Positions 1-7,399 of a stretch of DNA of 29,545 bases are shown one piece after another (position 1 is the stretch's first letter; each line of letters starts with the position of its first letter). The stretch comes from Lachnospiraceae bacterium (GTDB lineage Bacteria; Bacillota_A; Clostridia; Lachnospirales; Lachnospiraceae). The notes beneath the pieces are model-generated. The model was not told the origin of the DNA. It saw nothing but the letters and a program-made list of their open reading frames with translations, and ran no database searches. A program made the translations under genes and the position numbers. The stretch lies in contig QXWX01000084.1 in the NCBI GenBank assembly GCA_009911175.1, positions 1 through 29,545 on the forward strand. Reading direction: 5' to 3'.

Positions 1-42
1 AACTTTGAAAAATTGGCTGACAATGAATATATACGCAATTAG
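1..42 (+). CDS. C-terminal tail of an upstream gene (partial)
   Basis: Frame 1 reads NFEKLADNEYIRN and stops with TAG. It may be the last 13 codons of a gene lying left of the window. Too little remains for family assignment, and chance openness over 13 codons is easily possible. Confidence 0.25.
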   Translation, partial: NFEKLADNEYIRN

Positions 43-92
43 ACAAAACTAACTCAAAATCACCTTTTAAAGCTGATGGTGTAGTGTCAAGA

Positions 93-121
93 TTTACAGC
101 AATAAAAATATATGCTACAAT
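93..121 (+). promoter_or_regulatory. Sigma-A promoter of the Rrf2 gene
   Basis: TTTACA (93-98), a 17-bp spacer and TACAAT (116-121) form a near-consensus promoter 24 bp ahead of the chosen start at 145. It excludes the in-frame ATG at 112, which lies inside the spacer. Confidence 0.7.
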
Positions 122-144
122 CTAACGTGGAAAGGAGTAATGTC

Positions 145-585
145 ATGCATATCAGTACAAAATGTTCGGTTGCGATTCATTGCCTTATTTTTATTTATGA
201 ATATGGGGATAAGCAGAAGGTAACCAGTGAACTTCTGGCGTTATCAACCGGGATCAATCCTGTCACAATCCGCAATATTATAAGTTCATTGAAAAAGGAT
301 GGCATAATATCTGTGAAATTCGGGACAGGCGGAACAACACTGAACTGTCCGCCGGATGAAGTGACCTTATACCGTATATGTAAAGCGATAGAGCCAGCCT
401 TTAGTTCCAAACTTATAGGCATTCATTCACTGCCTTCGCAGCTATGCCCCATAGGAAAAAATATCCATAATGTATTGGACTGCTCTTATGAGAAAATAAG
501 AAATGACCTATGCCAAAGTTTAGAAAGCATCACATTAGGAAACATCATATCCGATTATCACCGCATTGAGCATAAGCCAGATTAA
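145..585 (+). CDS. Rrf2-family transcriptional regulator
   Basis: A 146-residue winged-helix regulator of the Rrf2/IscR superfamily. The N-terminal pattern (MHISTKCSVAIHCLIFI), the helix-turn-helix around residues 25-50 (LLALSTGINPVTIRNIISSL) and the following glycine-rich wing (KFGTGGTT) are typical of the family. The start at 145 is chosen because AAAGGAG lies 7 nt upstream and a good promoter overlaps the earlier ATG. The C-terminal half has cysteines near residues 100, 112 and 122, but not in the clear spaced triplet of IscR, so Fe-S binding is uncertain. It most resembles the YwnA-like Rrf2 proteins that often control a neighbouring oxidoreductase. No partner gene is visible, and the next feature is a large inverted repeat. 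The DNA target is unknown. Confidence 0.85.
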   Translation: MHISTKCSVAIHCLIFIYEYGDKQKVTSELLALSTGINPVTIRNIISSLKKDGIISVKFGTGGTTLNCPPDEVTLYRICKAIEPAFSSKLIGIHSLPSQLCPIGKNIHNVLDCSYEKIRNDLCQSLESITLGNIISDYHRIEHKPD

Positions 586-628
586 TACTTATGCCAAAAG
601 GATATTGAGATAAAATGTAGGGAGTGGG

Positions 629-710
629 TGGGATTCCGTCGCCTTCGGCATTGTGGGAAAATTCAAAAGTTTAGATTTTACCACCAATGCCGACTACTAC
701 GGAATCCCTC
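629..710. repeat. Large interrupted inverted repeat
   Basis: GGGATTCCGT (630-639) pairs perfectly with ACGGAATCCC (699-708). After a 6/6 internal loop, CGGCATTG (646-653) pairs with CAATGCCG (685-692), leaving a loop of about 30 nt. TCATTCTTTT follows on the + strand. It could terminate the Rrf2 transcript, but the internal loop and long terminal loop are unusual. A miniature mobile repeat is an alternative. Confidence 0.6.
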
Positions 711-819
711 TCATTCTTTTTTATGTCAAAAGCACAAGATAGAAAAATTCACAGCCGTATGCTAAAATGATTCAGAAAACGACAAAAAAGGCTTCCCAAC
801 TAATGGTTGAATCTCCCCA

Positions 820-834
820 AACCAACCGTTGGTT
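820..834. promoter_or_regulatory. Dyad operator candidate upstream of XRE gene
   Basis: AACCAACCGTTGGTT is palindromic except at its centre and lies 54 bp before the start at 889. Its core ACCGTTGGT recurs upstream of the second XRE gene (2347-2355). Autoregulation by the XRE protein is inferred from position and from the similarity of the two HTH domains. Confidence 0.45.
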
Positions 835-888
835 CATGTGAAAAACATACAGTTAGATGTATCGTTCAAGGCGAAAGGAGAAAAAATG

Positions 889-1704
889 ATGAATCAGACA
901 GAGATTGGAAAATTTATTGCCAAATGTCGGAAAGAGAAAAAACTAACTCAAGCACAGTTGGCAGAAAAACTGAACATTACAGATAGGGCAGTATCCAAAT
1001 GGGAAACAGGAAAAAGTATGCCCGATTCATCTATAATGTTAGAACTATGCGAAATACTGGGAATCACAGTAAACGAGTTGTTAAGTGGGGAGGAAATTGA
1101 CATGGAAAGTTATGAAAAAAAGGCAGATGAAAACTTGATTTCTTTAAAAAGGAAAGACGAAAATAACATGACAAGGAATGTTATTATTTCAATGCTTTTT
1201 TCAGCAACACTATTGATAGGGATTATGGTATGTCTTATTTGCGACATTGCAATATCTGGCAATTTAACATGGTCATTGATTCCGGTCAGCTCTATTGCAT
1301 TCGCATGGGTAATATCTTTTCCAAGTATTATTTTTTGGAAAAAAGGGATGATCGTAAGTTTAATATCATTCAGTGTTTTTACCATTCCTTATTTGTTCTT
1401 TTTGGGTAGTTTATTAAAAACGAAAGAAGTATTTTCAGTTGGTGCAATGATAGCGGTGGCTTCAATCGTATTCTTGTGGATAATAGTTGCAGTGTTTAAG
1501 CGTATTGGAAGGAGGTTAGTTGCTTTAGGAACAACTTTTTTATTAACTATTCCATGGATGATTATTGTCAATGTAATACTATCAAAAGTGATAGAGGAAC
1601 CTGTTTTTGATGTATGGGATATGATATCTATCTTTATATTTTTGATATTGGCATTTGTTTCCTTCATTTGTGATTACGCTAAGAAAAAGGGATTGATGAA
1701 ATAA
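889..1704 (+). CDS. XRE-type HTH protein with six-helix membrane domain
   Basis: A 271-residue protein. Residues 1-67 are a Cro/CI-type helix-turn-helix (LTQAQLAEKLNITDRAVSKW, then a conserved GxSxPD segment), which should bind DNA as a dimer. A charged linker to about residue 95 is followed by six hydrophobic segments, so the C-terminal half is anchored in the membrane. AAAGGAG (874-880) allows ATG at 886 or 889. I chose 889 because of its 8-nt spacing and because the paralogous domain at 2413 also begins MNQ. The HTH is strikingly like that of the HTH-ABC fusion 1.5 kb downstream. A membrane-tethered regulator that senses an envelope signal fits, but the ligand and targets are unknown. Confidence 0.8.
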   Translation: MNQTEIGKFIAKCRKEKKLTQAQLAEKLNITDRAVSKWETGKSMPDSSIMLELCEILGITVNELLSGEEIDMESYEKKADENLISLKRKDENNMTRNVIISMLFSATLLIGIMVCLICDIAISGNLTWSLIPVSSIAFAWVISFPSIIFWKKGMIVSLISFSVFTIPYLFFLGSLLKTKEVFSVGAMIAVASIVFLWIIVAVFKRIGRRLVALGTTFLLTIPWMIIVNVILSKVIEEPVFDVWDMISIFIFLILAFVSFICDYAKKKGLMK

Positions 1705-1765
1705 CAAGAATGATTTTGACAAGTCAATGGTAAAAATGAACGCCGATTTGCGTCACCATGGATAA

Positions 1766-2204
1766 TTCCGCCCTGCTTTATTTGTGGATAATCACGGGGT
1801 AACAGCAGTCTATATCGGGAACCTTGTGGCGCAGAGGCGGACATTCATCTTCAAGGTCGGCAAATCCTTTGTAAAAGATCGGCAGTCAGGGATGCGCGCC
1901 GCACCGTATCTACGAACAGGATTTGCATGATGCGGTCTTAAAGGACATACGGGAGTGGGCGAAGCTGGCGCTGAAGGACGAGAAGGCAGTCTTTGAAAAA
2001 GTTATGGAGCATGAAAACAGGAACAGGGCGTACACTGGCGACGCCAATGAGAAAAAGCTTTCCATTGAAAAGCGTCTGGGGGAGGTCGAGAAAGTCATTG
2101 CCAAACTCTATGAGGATTACGCTTTAGGCAAAGCCGGGACGGACGAGATTGACTTACTCCTGCCAAAGTACCATAATCTGGGCGCAAATGCTTATGTACG
2201 GTAA
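1766..2204 (+). pseudogene. Remnant of a large serine recombinase
   Basis: Two blocks in different frames recall the C-terminal half of conjugative-transposon serine recombinases. The first, from 1766, contains TAVYIGNLVAQRR and then FKVGKSF, like the YIGN-V segment of the recombinase domain. The second, from about 1902, reads HRIYEQDLHDAVLKDIREWA and continues into a lysine/glutamate-rich coiled coil with LYEDYALGK, as found after the zinc-ribbon cysteines. The catalytic N-terminus and the cysteine ribbon are missing, and the blocks are joined by a frameshift or deletion. The open stretch 1923-2204 from a TTG is therefore unlikely to be a real gene. It indicates past carriage of a mobile element here. 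Confidence 0.65.
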
Positions 2205-2282
2205 AGAAGCAAGCAACCGAAAACAAGATAGATTTAGAGATAGCGGGATGATATAATCTGAATGTACATATTTCCTTATATT

Positions 2283-2311
2283 TTGTCAAATTCCGTTCAG
2301 AACTATACTAT
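2283..2311 (+). promoter_or_regulatory. Promoter of the HTH-ABC operon
   Basis: TTGTCA (2283-2288), 17-bp spacer, TACTAT (2306-2311); TATACT at 2304-2309 overlaps it. The start codon is about 100 nt downstream, leaving a leader that holds two dyads. Confidence 0.55.
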
Positions 2312-2314
2312 CAG

Positions 2315-2357
2315 TAGAGTTAAAAAGCCACGTTTTATCCAACTCTACCGTTGGTAG
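2315..2357. promoter_or_regulatory. Leader dyads: candidate XRE operator
   Basis: CTACCGTTGGTAG (2345-2357) is a compact palindrome sharing ACCGTTGGT with the site at 820-834. TAGAGTT (2315-2321) also pairs with AACTCTA (2341-2347), overlapping it. The sites sit just downstream of the predicted transcription start, suited to repression by the HTH domain encoded in the same transcript. An RNA attenuator is the alternative. Confidence 0.45.
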
Positions 2358-2412
2358 GTGTTCATTTTTATGTTGGATTTATATAATTTACCGCAAGCAG
2401 GAGGGCTGAATA

Positions 2413-3507
2413 ATGAATCAAATTAAGATTGGAGCTTTTATTTCCGAACGCCGGAAAGCAAAAGGCTGGACGCAAAGCCAGTTGGCAGAAAAACTGGAAA
2501 TAACCGATAAGGCTATTTCAAAATGGGAAACAGGACGGTCTATGCCAGATTTGTCTTTATTTATGCCTTTATGCACTCTTTTAGACGTTACTTTGAATGA
2601 ACTGTTTGCGGGTGAGTGTATTGCAGAAGAAAAATTGAAAGAAAAAGCAGATGAGGTACTTATGGACGTGATTACAAATTGGCTAGGACACGATAAATGG
2701 GAATCAAAAGAAAGTGATACAATCCCCGAAAATGTTTTGGAAGTTGAAAATGTTTCCAAACTCTATGAAACAGAAAATAATTCAGTATTAGCTGTAAATG
2801 ATGTAAGTTTTCAGATACCACATGGCAGCTTTGTTGGAATTATGGGGGCTTCCGGTTCTGGAAAAACAACATTGCTTAATTTAATAGCCACAATAGACAA
2901 GCCATCAAATGGGACGATACGAATAAGCGGACAGAATATAGTGGATATACCAGACGAAGCCACCGCAGAATTTCGCCGCAGACATTTAGGCTTTGTTTTC
3001 CAAGAATACAATTTACTTGAAACTTTGACTATCTATGAAAATATTGCGCTTGCTTTGACAATTAAAGAGGTTTCCAAAGAAAGCATTCGTCCAACAATTC
3101 AAAGTTTGTCTGAAAAGCTGGATATATCAGCAATATTAGATAAATTTCCATATGAGGTATCGGGAGGACAACGGCAACGCTGCGCCTGCGCCCGTGCTAT
3201 TGTGGTAAATCCAGATATTATACTTGCGGACGAGCCTACCGGGGCATTAGATTCCCATGCTGCCAGACAGCTTTTAGATACCCTTGCTATGATTTGTAGA
3301 GAGTACGGCGCAACAATATTGATGGTCACGCATGACGTCATGGCAGCCAGCTATTGCGACAGGATTCTGTTTATGAAAGACGGAGAAATAAAAGTTGCCT
3401 TAAACCGAGAACAGGAAAACAAGCAGACCTTTTTCGCGGATATTTTGAAAAAAATAGAATGGATAGAAGGAGAAAGCCATGATGTACTTGAAGCTGTCAA
3501 TCCGTAA
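2413..3507 (+). CDS. XRE HTH fused to Bce/MacB-type ABC ATPase
   Basis: A 364-residue fusion. Residues 1-67 are an XRE helix-turn-helix (WTQSQLAEKLEITDKAISKW). Residues from about 108 are a complete ABC ATPase of the LolD/FtsE/BceA class: Walker A GASGSGKT (145-152), Q-loop Q197, signature VSGGQRQR (249-256), Walker B IILADE (269-274), D-loop and switch H307. The reading frame is continuous, so the fusion is not a frameshift artefact. The next gene encodes an FtsX-like permease whose start lies within this gene. In Bce systems the transporter signals to a separate histidine kinase. Here I infer that the regulator is carried on the ATPase itself, so that drug-dependent ATPase or assembly state could control DNA binding. 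This has not been shown. Confidence 0.9.
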   Translation: MNQIKIGAFISERRKAKGWTQSQLAEKLEITDKAISKWETGRSMPDLSLFMPLCTLLDVTLNELFAGECIAEEKLKEKADEVLMDVITNWLGHDKWESKESDTIPENVLEVENVSKLYETENNSVLAVNDVSFQIPHGSFVGIMGASGSGKTTLLNLIATIDKPSNGTIRISGQNIVDIPDEATAEFRRRHLGFVFQEYNLLETLTIYENIALALTIKEVSKESIRPTIQSLSEKLDISAILDKFPYEVSGGQRQRCACARAIVVNPDIILADEPTGALDSHAARQLLDTLAMICREYGATILMVTHDVMAASYCDRILFMKDGEIKVALNREQENKQTFFADILKKIEWIEGESHDVLEAVNP

Positions 3508-4801
3508 TGCCAAGCGGTCATTTATAAATTATCTTTTATATGTTGTTACCATGACCGTCCTTTTGGCGATTATAGAGGTATCTAATTGTATAACCATTAT
3601 AGGAGAATCAGCCGGCTTTCAAGTGATTTCTCTACCATTGCTAATAGCAGTTATTCAAATAGTTTTAGTCGGATATATAGACACTTTCATGCTAAAGCAG
3701 CGGGCAAAAGAATTTGCAAGCTATTTATTATTGGGTATGGAAAAAAAGAGATTAACCCGGCTGTTCCTATGCGAAGTCTTGTTGATTGGCTTTTGCTGCT
3801 ATATAGCGGGAACAACAATAGGTTTTTCCATATATGGATTTTGGTATTTCCGTGAGCCATTGCGCGAAATGAAACATTGCGGATTCCTTTATGGTGAAAG
3901 TATGTTATATACGTTTCTGTTTTTTTGCCTTATTGAAACAGTGTGTTCATTTCGATTGAAGCAACATTTAGACAAGCTGCAAATAAGGGAACTAATGTAT
4001 GAAAGAAATCGCAATCAAGGCGTAAAAAATATAGGAAACTATAAAAAATGGGGCATCATTTTCTTTTTGTGTTTTGTGTGCTTCATTGGTTGCGTTTGTG
4101 GCATTGTTTTTTTGCCGGAAGTTTACATTGTTTATCCCGTATCTGTTACAGCAATCCCTTTGCTAATATCTGTTTTTGCTTTTTACAAATGCGTGTTTGG
4201 CTATTTATATGCGTACAGGCGAATGAAATCCGTTAGGATATATCAAAAAGACAGGCTATATATTATGGCAAATGTAACATCAAATTTCAAAACGGCTGCT
4301 ATGGTTAATTCTGTTTTTTGCATATGCTTTTTGTTTTCTGGGGCTGCTTTTGTAACTGGAATACTGATATTGCAGCCGGAATTTCAGCTTTTTGATACGG
4401 CTATGCGCCAGTGGATGGGTACTTCACAAATAAGCATCTGTATCGTGTTTCTGGTTATTTATTTTTCGATATTATCATTGCAGCAGATGATAGAGGTCAG
4501 GCAAAATTCAAAAAGCAATCAGATAATGCGCTGTATGGGAAAAAGCGATCAGCAGATAGCAAGACTTGTGAATCAGCAGATAGCAATGAAATTGTCCTCT
4601 CCAATGATAATGGCTTTATTGATTATTTTATTCTGCATACCGTTACTGAATGGAAAAATGAACCTAATATTGCCGGCTTCTTTGAATAATATTCTGCTCA
4701 AATTAACTGGTGAGTTTGGGGCGTGTATTGTAGTTTTTTATATTTGCTATTTCGGGATTGTAAGTGCTATGAGCAGACGATATATATATCCCTCTGATTG
4801 A
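3479..4801 (+). CDS. FtsX/BceB-like permease lacking the large extracellular domain
   Basis: A 440-residue membrane protein starting MMYLKLSIRNAKRSF, as BceB-type permeases do. AGAAGGAG precedes ATG 3479/3482, and the gene overlaps the ATPase by 29 nt, implying translational coupling. About ten hydrophobic segments are visible, near residues 16-40, 48-70, 96-120, 142-158, 191-212, 218-238, 277-297, 318-337, 374-391 and 412-430. Between helices 7 and 8, where BceB proteins carry a domain of some 200 residues that meets the peptide antibiotic, there are only about 20 residues. It should form a transporter with the HTH-ABC protein. The missing domain suggests a different ligand or a partner protein. 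Confidence 0.8.
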   Translation: MMYLKLSIRNAKRSFINYLLYVVTMTVLLAIIEVSNCITIIGESAGFQVISLPLLIAVIQIVLVGYIDTFMLKQRAKEFASYLLLGMEKKRLTRLFLCEVLLIGFCCYIAGTTIGFSIYGFWYFREPLREMKHCGFLYGESMLYTFLFFCLIETVCSFRLKQHLDKLQIRELMYERNRNQGVKNIGNYKKWGIIFFLCFVCFIGCVCGIVFLPEVYIVYPVSVTAIPLLISVFAFYKCVFGYLYAYRRMKSVRIYQKDRLYIMANVTSNFKTAAMVNSVFCICFLFSGAAFVTGILILQPEFQLFDTAMRQWMGTSQISICIVFLVIYFSILSLQQMIEVRQNSKSNQIMRCMGKSDQQIARLVNQQIAMKLSSPMIMALLIILFCIPLLNGKMNLILPASLNNILLKLTGEFGACIVVFYICYFGIVSAMSRRYIYPSD

Positions 4802-5093
4802 ATAGCCGCCAAAGTAATTAAATCAGCCGACAGCAATAGATAATCAAAGAGCAACAGCCTAAAGAGCCACCGCTCTTTGAATTATAAATGCAACCGTAAA
4901 GCATACACAGCCCCCTGTGGGAGAAGGGGGGGAATCATCTATGCCTTGCGGCACGATAAATGTCCGGAAGCGGCAGATACGGTAAAAGCGGTTTACAATG
5001 TGATTGATTCCATGGATAACTAATAGCTGTCAGCCGATGGGAGCAAAGGATAGCCAGTTATGCACATTTCCATGACGCAGTTTTGCGATTTGG
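4802..5093. other. Convergent intergenic region with hairpins and a gene scrap
   Basis: AAAGAGC (4861-4867) pairs with GCTCTTT (4872-4878). CAAAGAGC (4845-4852) competes for the same right arm, giving two exclusive hairpins without a clear T-run. CCCCC at 4911-4915 faces a G-run from 4926. A + strand stretch ending at about 5023 reads IIYALRHDKCPEAADTVKAV and stops soon after. It has no start and I cannot assign it; it may be a remnant of a mobile-element gene. Confidence 0.35.
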
Positions 5094-6464
5094 TCATGGT
5101 TTTGATATATCTGAGAAGCATATGTTTGTTTTATATCCTTCGTGTGGCCTGCTTTCTATTTCTATTGTTCCTTGGTGCGCTTCAACAATCTGTTGTACTA
5201 AAAGAAGTCCTAAGCCATGACGGAGATCTAAGCGGTCATCGGTACTCTCCATGTAATGTGGCTTGTTTTTCAGTTCTTCTAACTTTTCAGCAGAAATACC
5301 AATGCCATTATCCTGAACGGTTAAAAGAAGTTTGCTTTCTATTATCTGTAATGACAAAATAATTGTGCAGCCTTTGGGATTGCTGTGAATGCTGTTTTGG
5401 ACCAGATTATTGACGGCTCGTGTAATCAGTTTTGTATCGCATTCTATCATGCTGTTTTCAGAGTCAGGAGAAATATTTACCTCTAAAGAATAGAAATCCG
5501 GCAGACCGCTATTTATCAGGTCTACAGCATAGGAACGTAACAGTTTTGAAAGCCGGATATTTTCTTTCCGCAGAGGCTGCATTTCATATTCAAGCTTTGA
5601 TACGAGATTCAAATCTTGCACTAAATCTTTCATTTTGATGCTTTGCCGGGATATAACAGCCGCCTGTTCCTTAATCCGGTTACTGGCATTTTCGTCATTA
5701 ACAATTCTATCCGCATATCCCATAATCATGGATAATGGAGTACGAATGTCGTGGGATACACCGCTGATCCAATTTGCCCGCGCAGTATTCTGGCGGCTGA
5801 TGATATTAGCCGCTTTATTTATACTGTCAGCTATTTCTGACAGTTCGCCGCTTACAGAAAGGTTTATACTTTTCCCTTCTGACAAGATGGCAATTGAGGA
5901 AATAATTGGTTCTGTATTTTTGCTGATTTGTGCTTTGGAACGTGAATAGGCAAGGAACAGAACCAGCAGGTCGAATACAATGATGCCAAGAAAAAAGAGG
6001 GGGATTTTACGAACCATGTCAATAGGATAATAATTGCTGGTGATTTTCATATAGCTGTTTTTGGGATAACCAATCACTAATAAGCCATTCACATCACTCC
6101 ATACAAATACGGGATAATCTTTCAAATATCCTTTGGAAAATACTGCAATATCCTGAATCGAATATTCAGTTGGAATTTCCTCTGGCAGATTAACAGTCCA
6201 ATTGCAGGAGCCTTCCATATTCAGATACATTGCCCATAAAGAGTGGGTTATTATCAATTTTTCCGCTTCATACGTTATGCTATTGGAAGAGGAAGCCGCT
6301 GCCACCTGTTTTAGCATATTCTGCGGAGAGATACTTCCAAAGTTTTTTGATACTGTATTGTAAAATGTAAAAGCAAATGCAGTTATGTTCAATATAACGA
6401 GAGCCAGAATAAGTCCAATAAAAGACAGTAAGTGTTTTGAGATATATCTGCTGAATACTTTCAT
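5094..6464 (-). CDS. Sensor histidine kinase (peptide-antibiotic type)
   Basis: A 456-residue membrane histidine kinase, partner of the response regulator 4 nt upstream. TM1 is at about residues 12-35, an extracytoplasmic segment of about 120 residues follows, and TM2 is at about 154-173. The dimerisation box is SGVSHDIRTPLSMIMGYADR with phospho-acceptor H238. The ATPase domain has NLVQNSIHSN (N-box), DNGIGIS (G1) and HGLGLLLV (G2). The mid-sized sensor domain resembles kinases such as CprK that sit with LanFEG-type transporters and detect lantibiotics. Placed divergently from such a transporter, it probably senses a cationic peptide or envelope damage. AAGGAAG precedes the ATG. Confidence 0.9.
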   Translation of the reverse strand: MKVFSRYISKHLLSFIGLILALVILNITAFAFTFYNTVSKNFGSISPQNMLKQVAAASSSNSITYEAEKLIITHSLWAMYLNMEGSCNWTVNLPEEIPTEYSIQDIAVFSKGYLKDYPVFVWSDVNGLLVIGYPKNSYMKITSNYYPIDMVRKIPLFFLGIIVFDLLVLFLAYSRSKAQISKNTEPIISSIAILSEGKSINLSVSGELSEIADSINKAANIISRQNTARANWISGVSHDIRTPLSMIMGYADRIVNDENASNRIKEQAAVISRQSIKMKDLVQDLNLVSKLEYEMQPLRKENIRLSKLLRSYAVDLINSGLPDFYSLEVNISPDSENSMIECDTKLITRAVNNLVQNSIHSNPKGCTIILSLQIIESKLLLTVQDNGIGISAEKLEELKNKPHYMESTDDRLDLRHGLGLLLVQQIVEAHQGTIEIESRPHEGYKTNICFSDISKP

Positions 6465-6468
6465 GGCT

Positions 6469-7170
6469 TCACTTCCTTGCGTTTAATTTATAACCGAGTC
6501 CTTTAACGGTTATGAGTGATACAGGCTTTGAAGGATCAGTTTCAATTTTTTCCCGTATACGCCGGATATGGGCATTCAGGCTGTTTTCATATCCAAAAGG
6601 ATTATCGCCCCATAATGCTTCACATAAGGCGTCTATGCTTACGATTCTTCCCTCACTGCGGGATAATGTTTCTAACAGCGCATGTTCTTTGGCAGTCAGG
6701 GCAACTATAATTCCATTTTTATTGACTTCGGCACGACTGAAATCTATCGTGCAGCCTTCCAGCTCTAATAATGGGGAATCTGCTTTATAGCATCGGCGTA
6801 AAACTGCATGGACACGCAATAATAGTTCCTGCGGCAAAAAAGGTTTTACCACATAATCATCTGCCCCAAGTCCTAAGCCGGCAAGTTTATCAGACGCTTC
6901 ATCTTTTGCTGTCAGAAATATAACTGGAATATTCGTAAATGCCCGTAATTTCTTCATAAGAGAAAATCCGTCCCCGTCCGGCAGCATGACATCAAGGACT
7001 GCAAGGTCGGGTTTTTCCTGCCTGGCAAAGACAAGTCCGGTTTGGACAGTTCCTGCATCAATGATATTTGAGAATCCGTCATCGGATAGGATGTCAATTA
7101 CTAATTTACGCAGTTCTGGCTCATCATCAACCAACAGGATTTTTTTTGCATGCAAAAATGATTGTTCCAT
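6469..7170 (-). CDS. OmpR-family response regulator
   Basis: A 233-residue regulator: receiver domain with acidic pocket DDE (15-17), phospho-acceptor D60 in LAVLDVMLPDGDG, and conserved T and K in FLTAKDE and VVKPF. A C-terminal winged helix follows (LTAKEHALLETLSRSEGRIV, then NAHIRRIREKI and KGLGYKL). It is first in the RR-HK pair and is transcribed away from the ABC operon at 7400. Candidate sites for it are the 11-bp-phased repeats at 7317-7336 and the dyad at 7222-7250. It is functionally analogous to CprR of clostridia, but the symbol is not assigned because the target genes are inferred. Confidence 0.92.
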   Translation of the reverse strand: MEQSFLHAKKILLVDDEPELRKLVIDILSDDGFSNIIDAGTVQTGLVFARQEKPDLAVLDVMLPDGDGFSLMKKLRAFTNIPVIFLTAKDEASDKLAGLGLGADDYVVKPFLPQELLLRVHAVLRRCYKADSPLLELEGCTIDFSRAEVNKNGIIVALTAKEHALLETLSRSEGRIVSIDALCEALWGDNPFGYENSLNAHIRRIREKIETDPSKPVSLITVKGLGYKLNARK

Positions 7171-7221
7171 TTGTCTACACCTTTCAAAAATCTATTAATA
7201 ACAGCAGTAATATTATAATTA

Positions 7222-7250
7222 GTCACCAATTTTCGCGGAAAATTGATGAC
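7222..7250. promoter_or_regulatory. 13-bp arm dyad in the RR leader
   Basis: GTCACCAATTTTC (7222-7234) and GAAAATTGATGAC (7238-7250) match at 12 of 13 positions around a GCG spacer. There is no T-run, so an operator is likelier than a terminator. A TATAAT on the minus strand (7212-7217) lies immediately beside it, so binding would affect the RR-HK promoter. Confidence 0.5.
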
Positions 7251-7275
7251 CTGCTTGCGCATCAACGCAATTCCT

Positions 7276-7304
7276 ATTATAGCATAGCGGAACGGTTTTC
7301 GGAA
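7276..7304 (-). promoter_or_regulatory. Promoter of the RR-HK operon
   Basis: On the minus strand: TTCCGA (7304-7299), 17 bp, then TATAAT (7281-7276) preceded by TGC, an extended -10. A second TATAAT at 7217-7212 could serve as an alternative. Confidence 0.45.
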
Positions 7305-7316
7305 TCCTATGGCAAA

Positions 7317-7336
7317 AAAGTAAGGTAAAAGTAAGG
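7317..7336 (+). promoter_or_regulatory. Direct repeat, candidate OmpR-type binding site
   Basis: AAAGTAAGG occurs at 7317-7325 and 7328-7336, an 11-bp period that puts both half-sites on one face of the helix, as OmpR-family regulators prefer. It lies about 65-85 bp before the transporter start. Control by the divergently encoded regulator is inferred. Confidence 0.45.
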
Positions 7337-7399
7337 ATACGAGAAAGTTAATGTCAGATTGGGGATGTAAACTAAAGAAAAAAGAAAGGAGAGTTTTTT

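Noticed and set aside
1923..2204. Open 93-codon frame as an independent gene
   Set aside because: Only a TTG start without ribosome binding site. Upstream in-frame HRIYEQDL shows it is the interior of a decayed recombinase.
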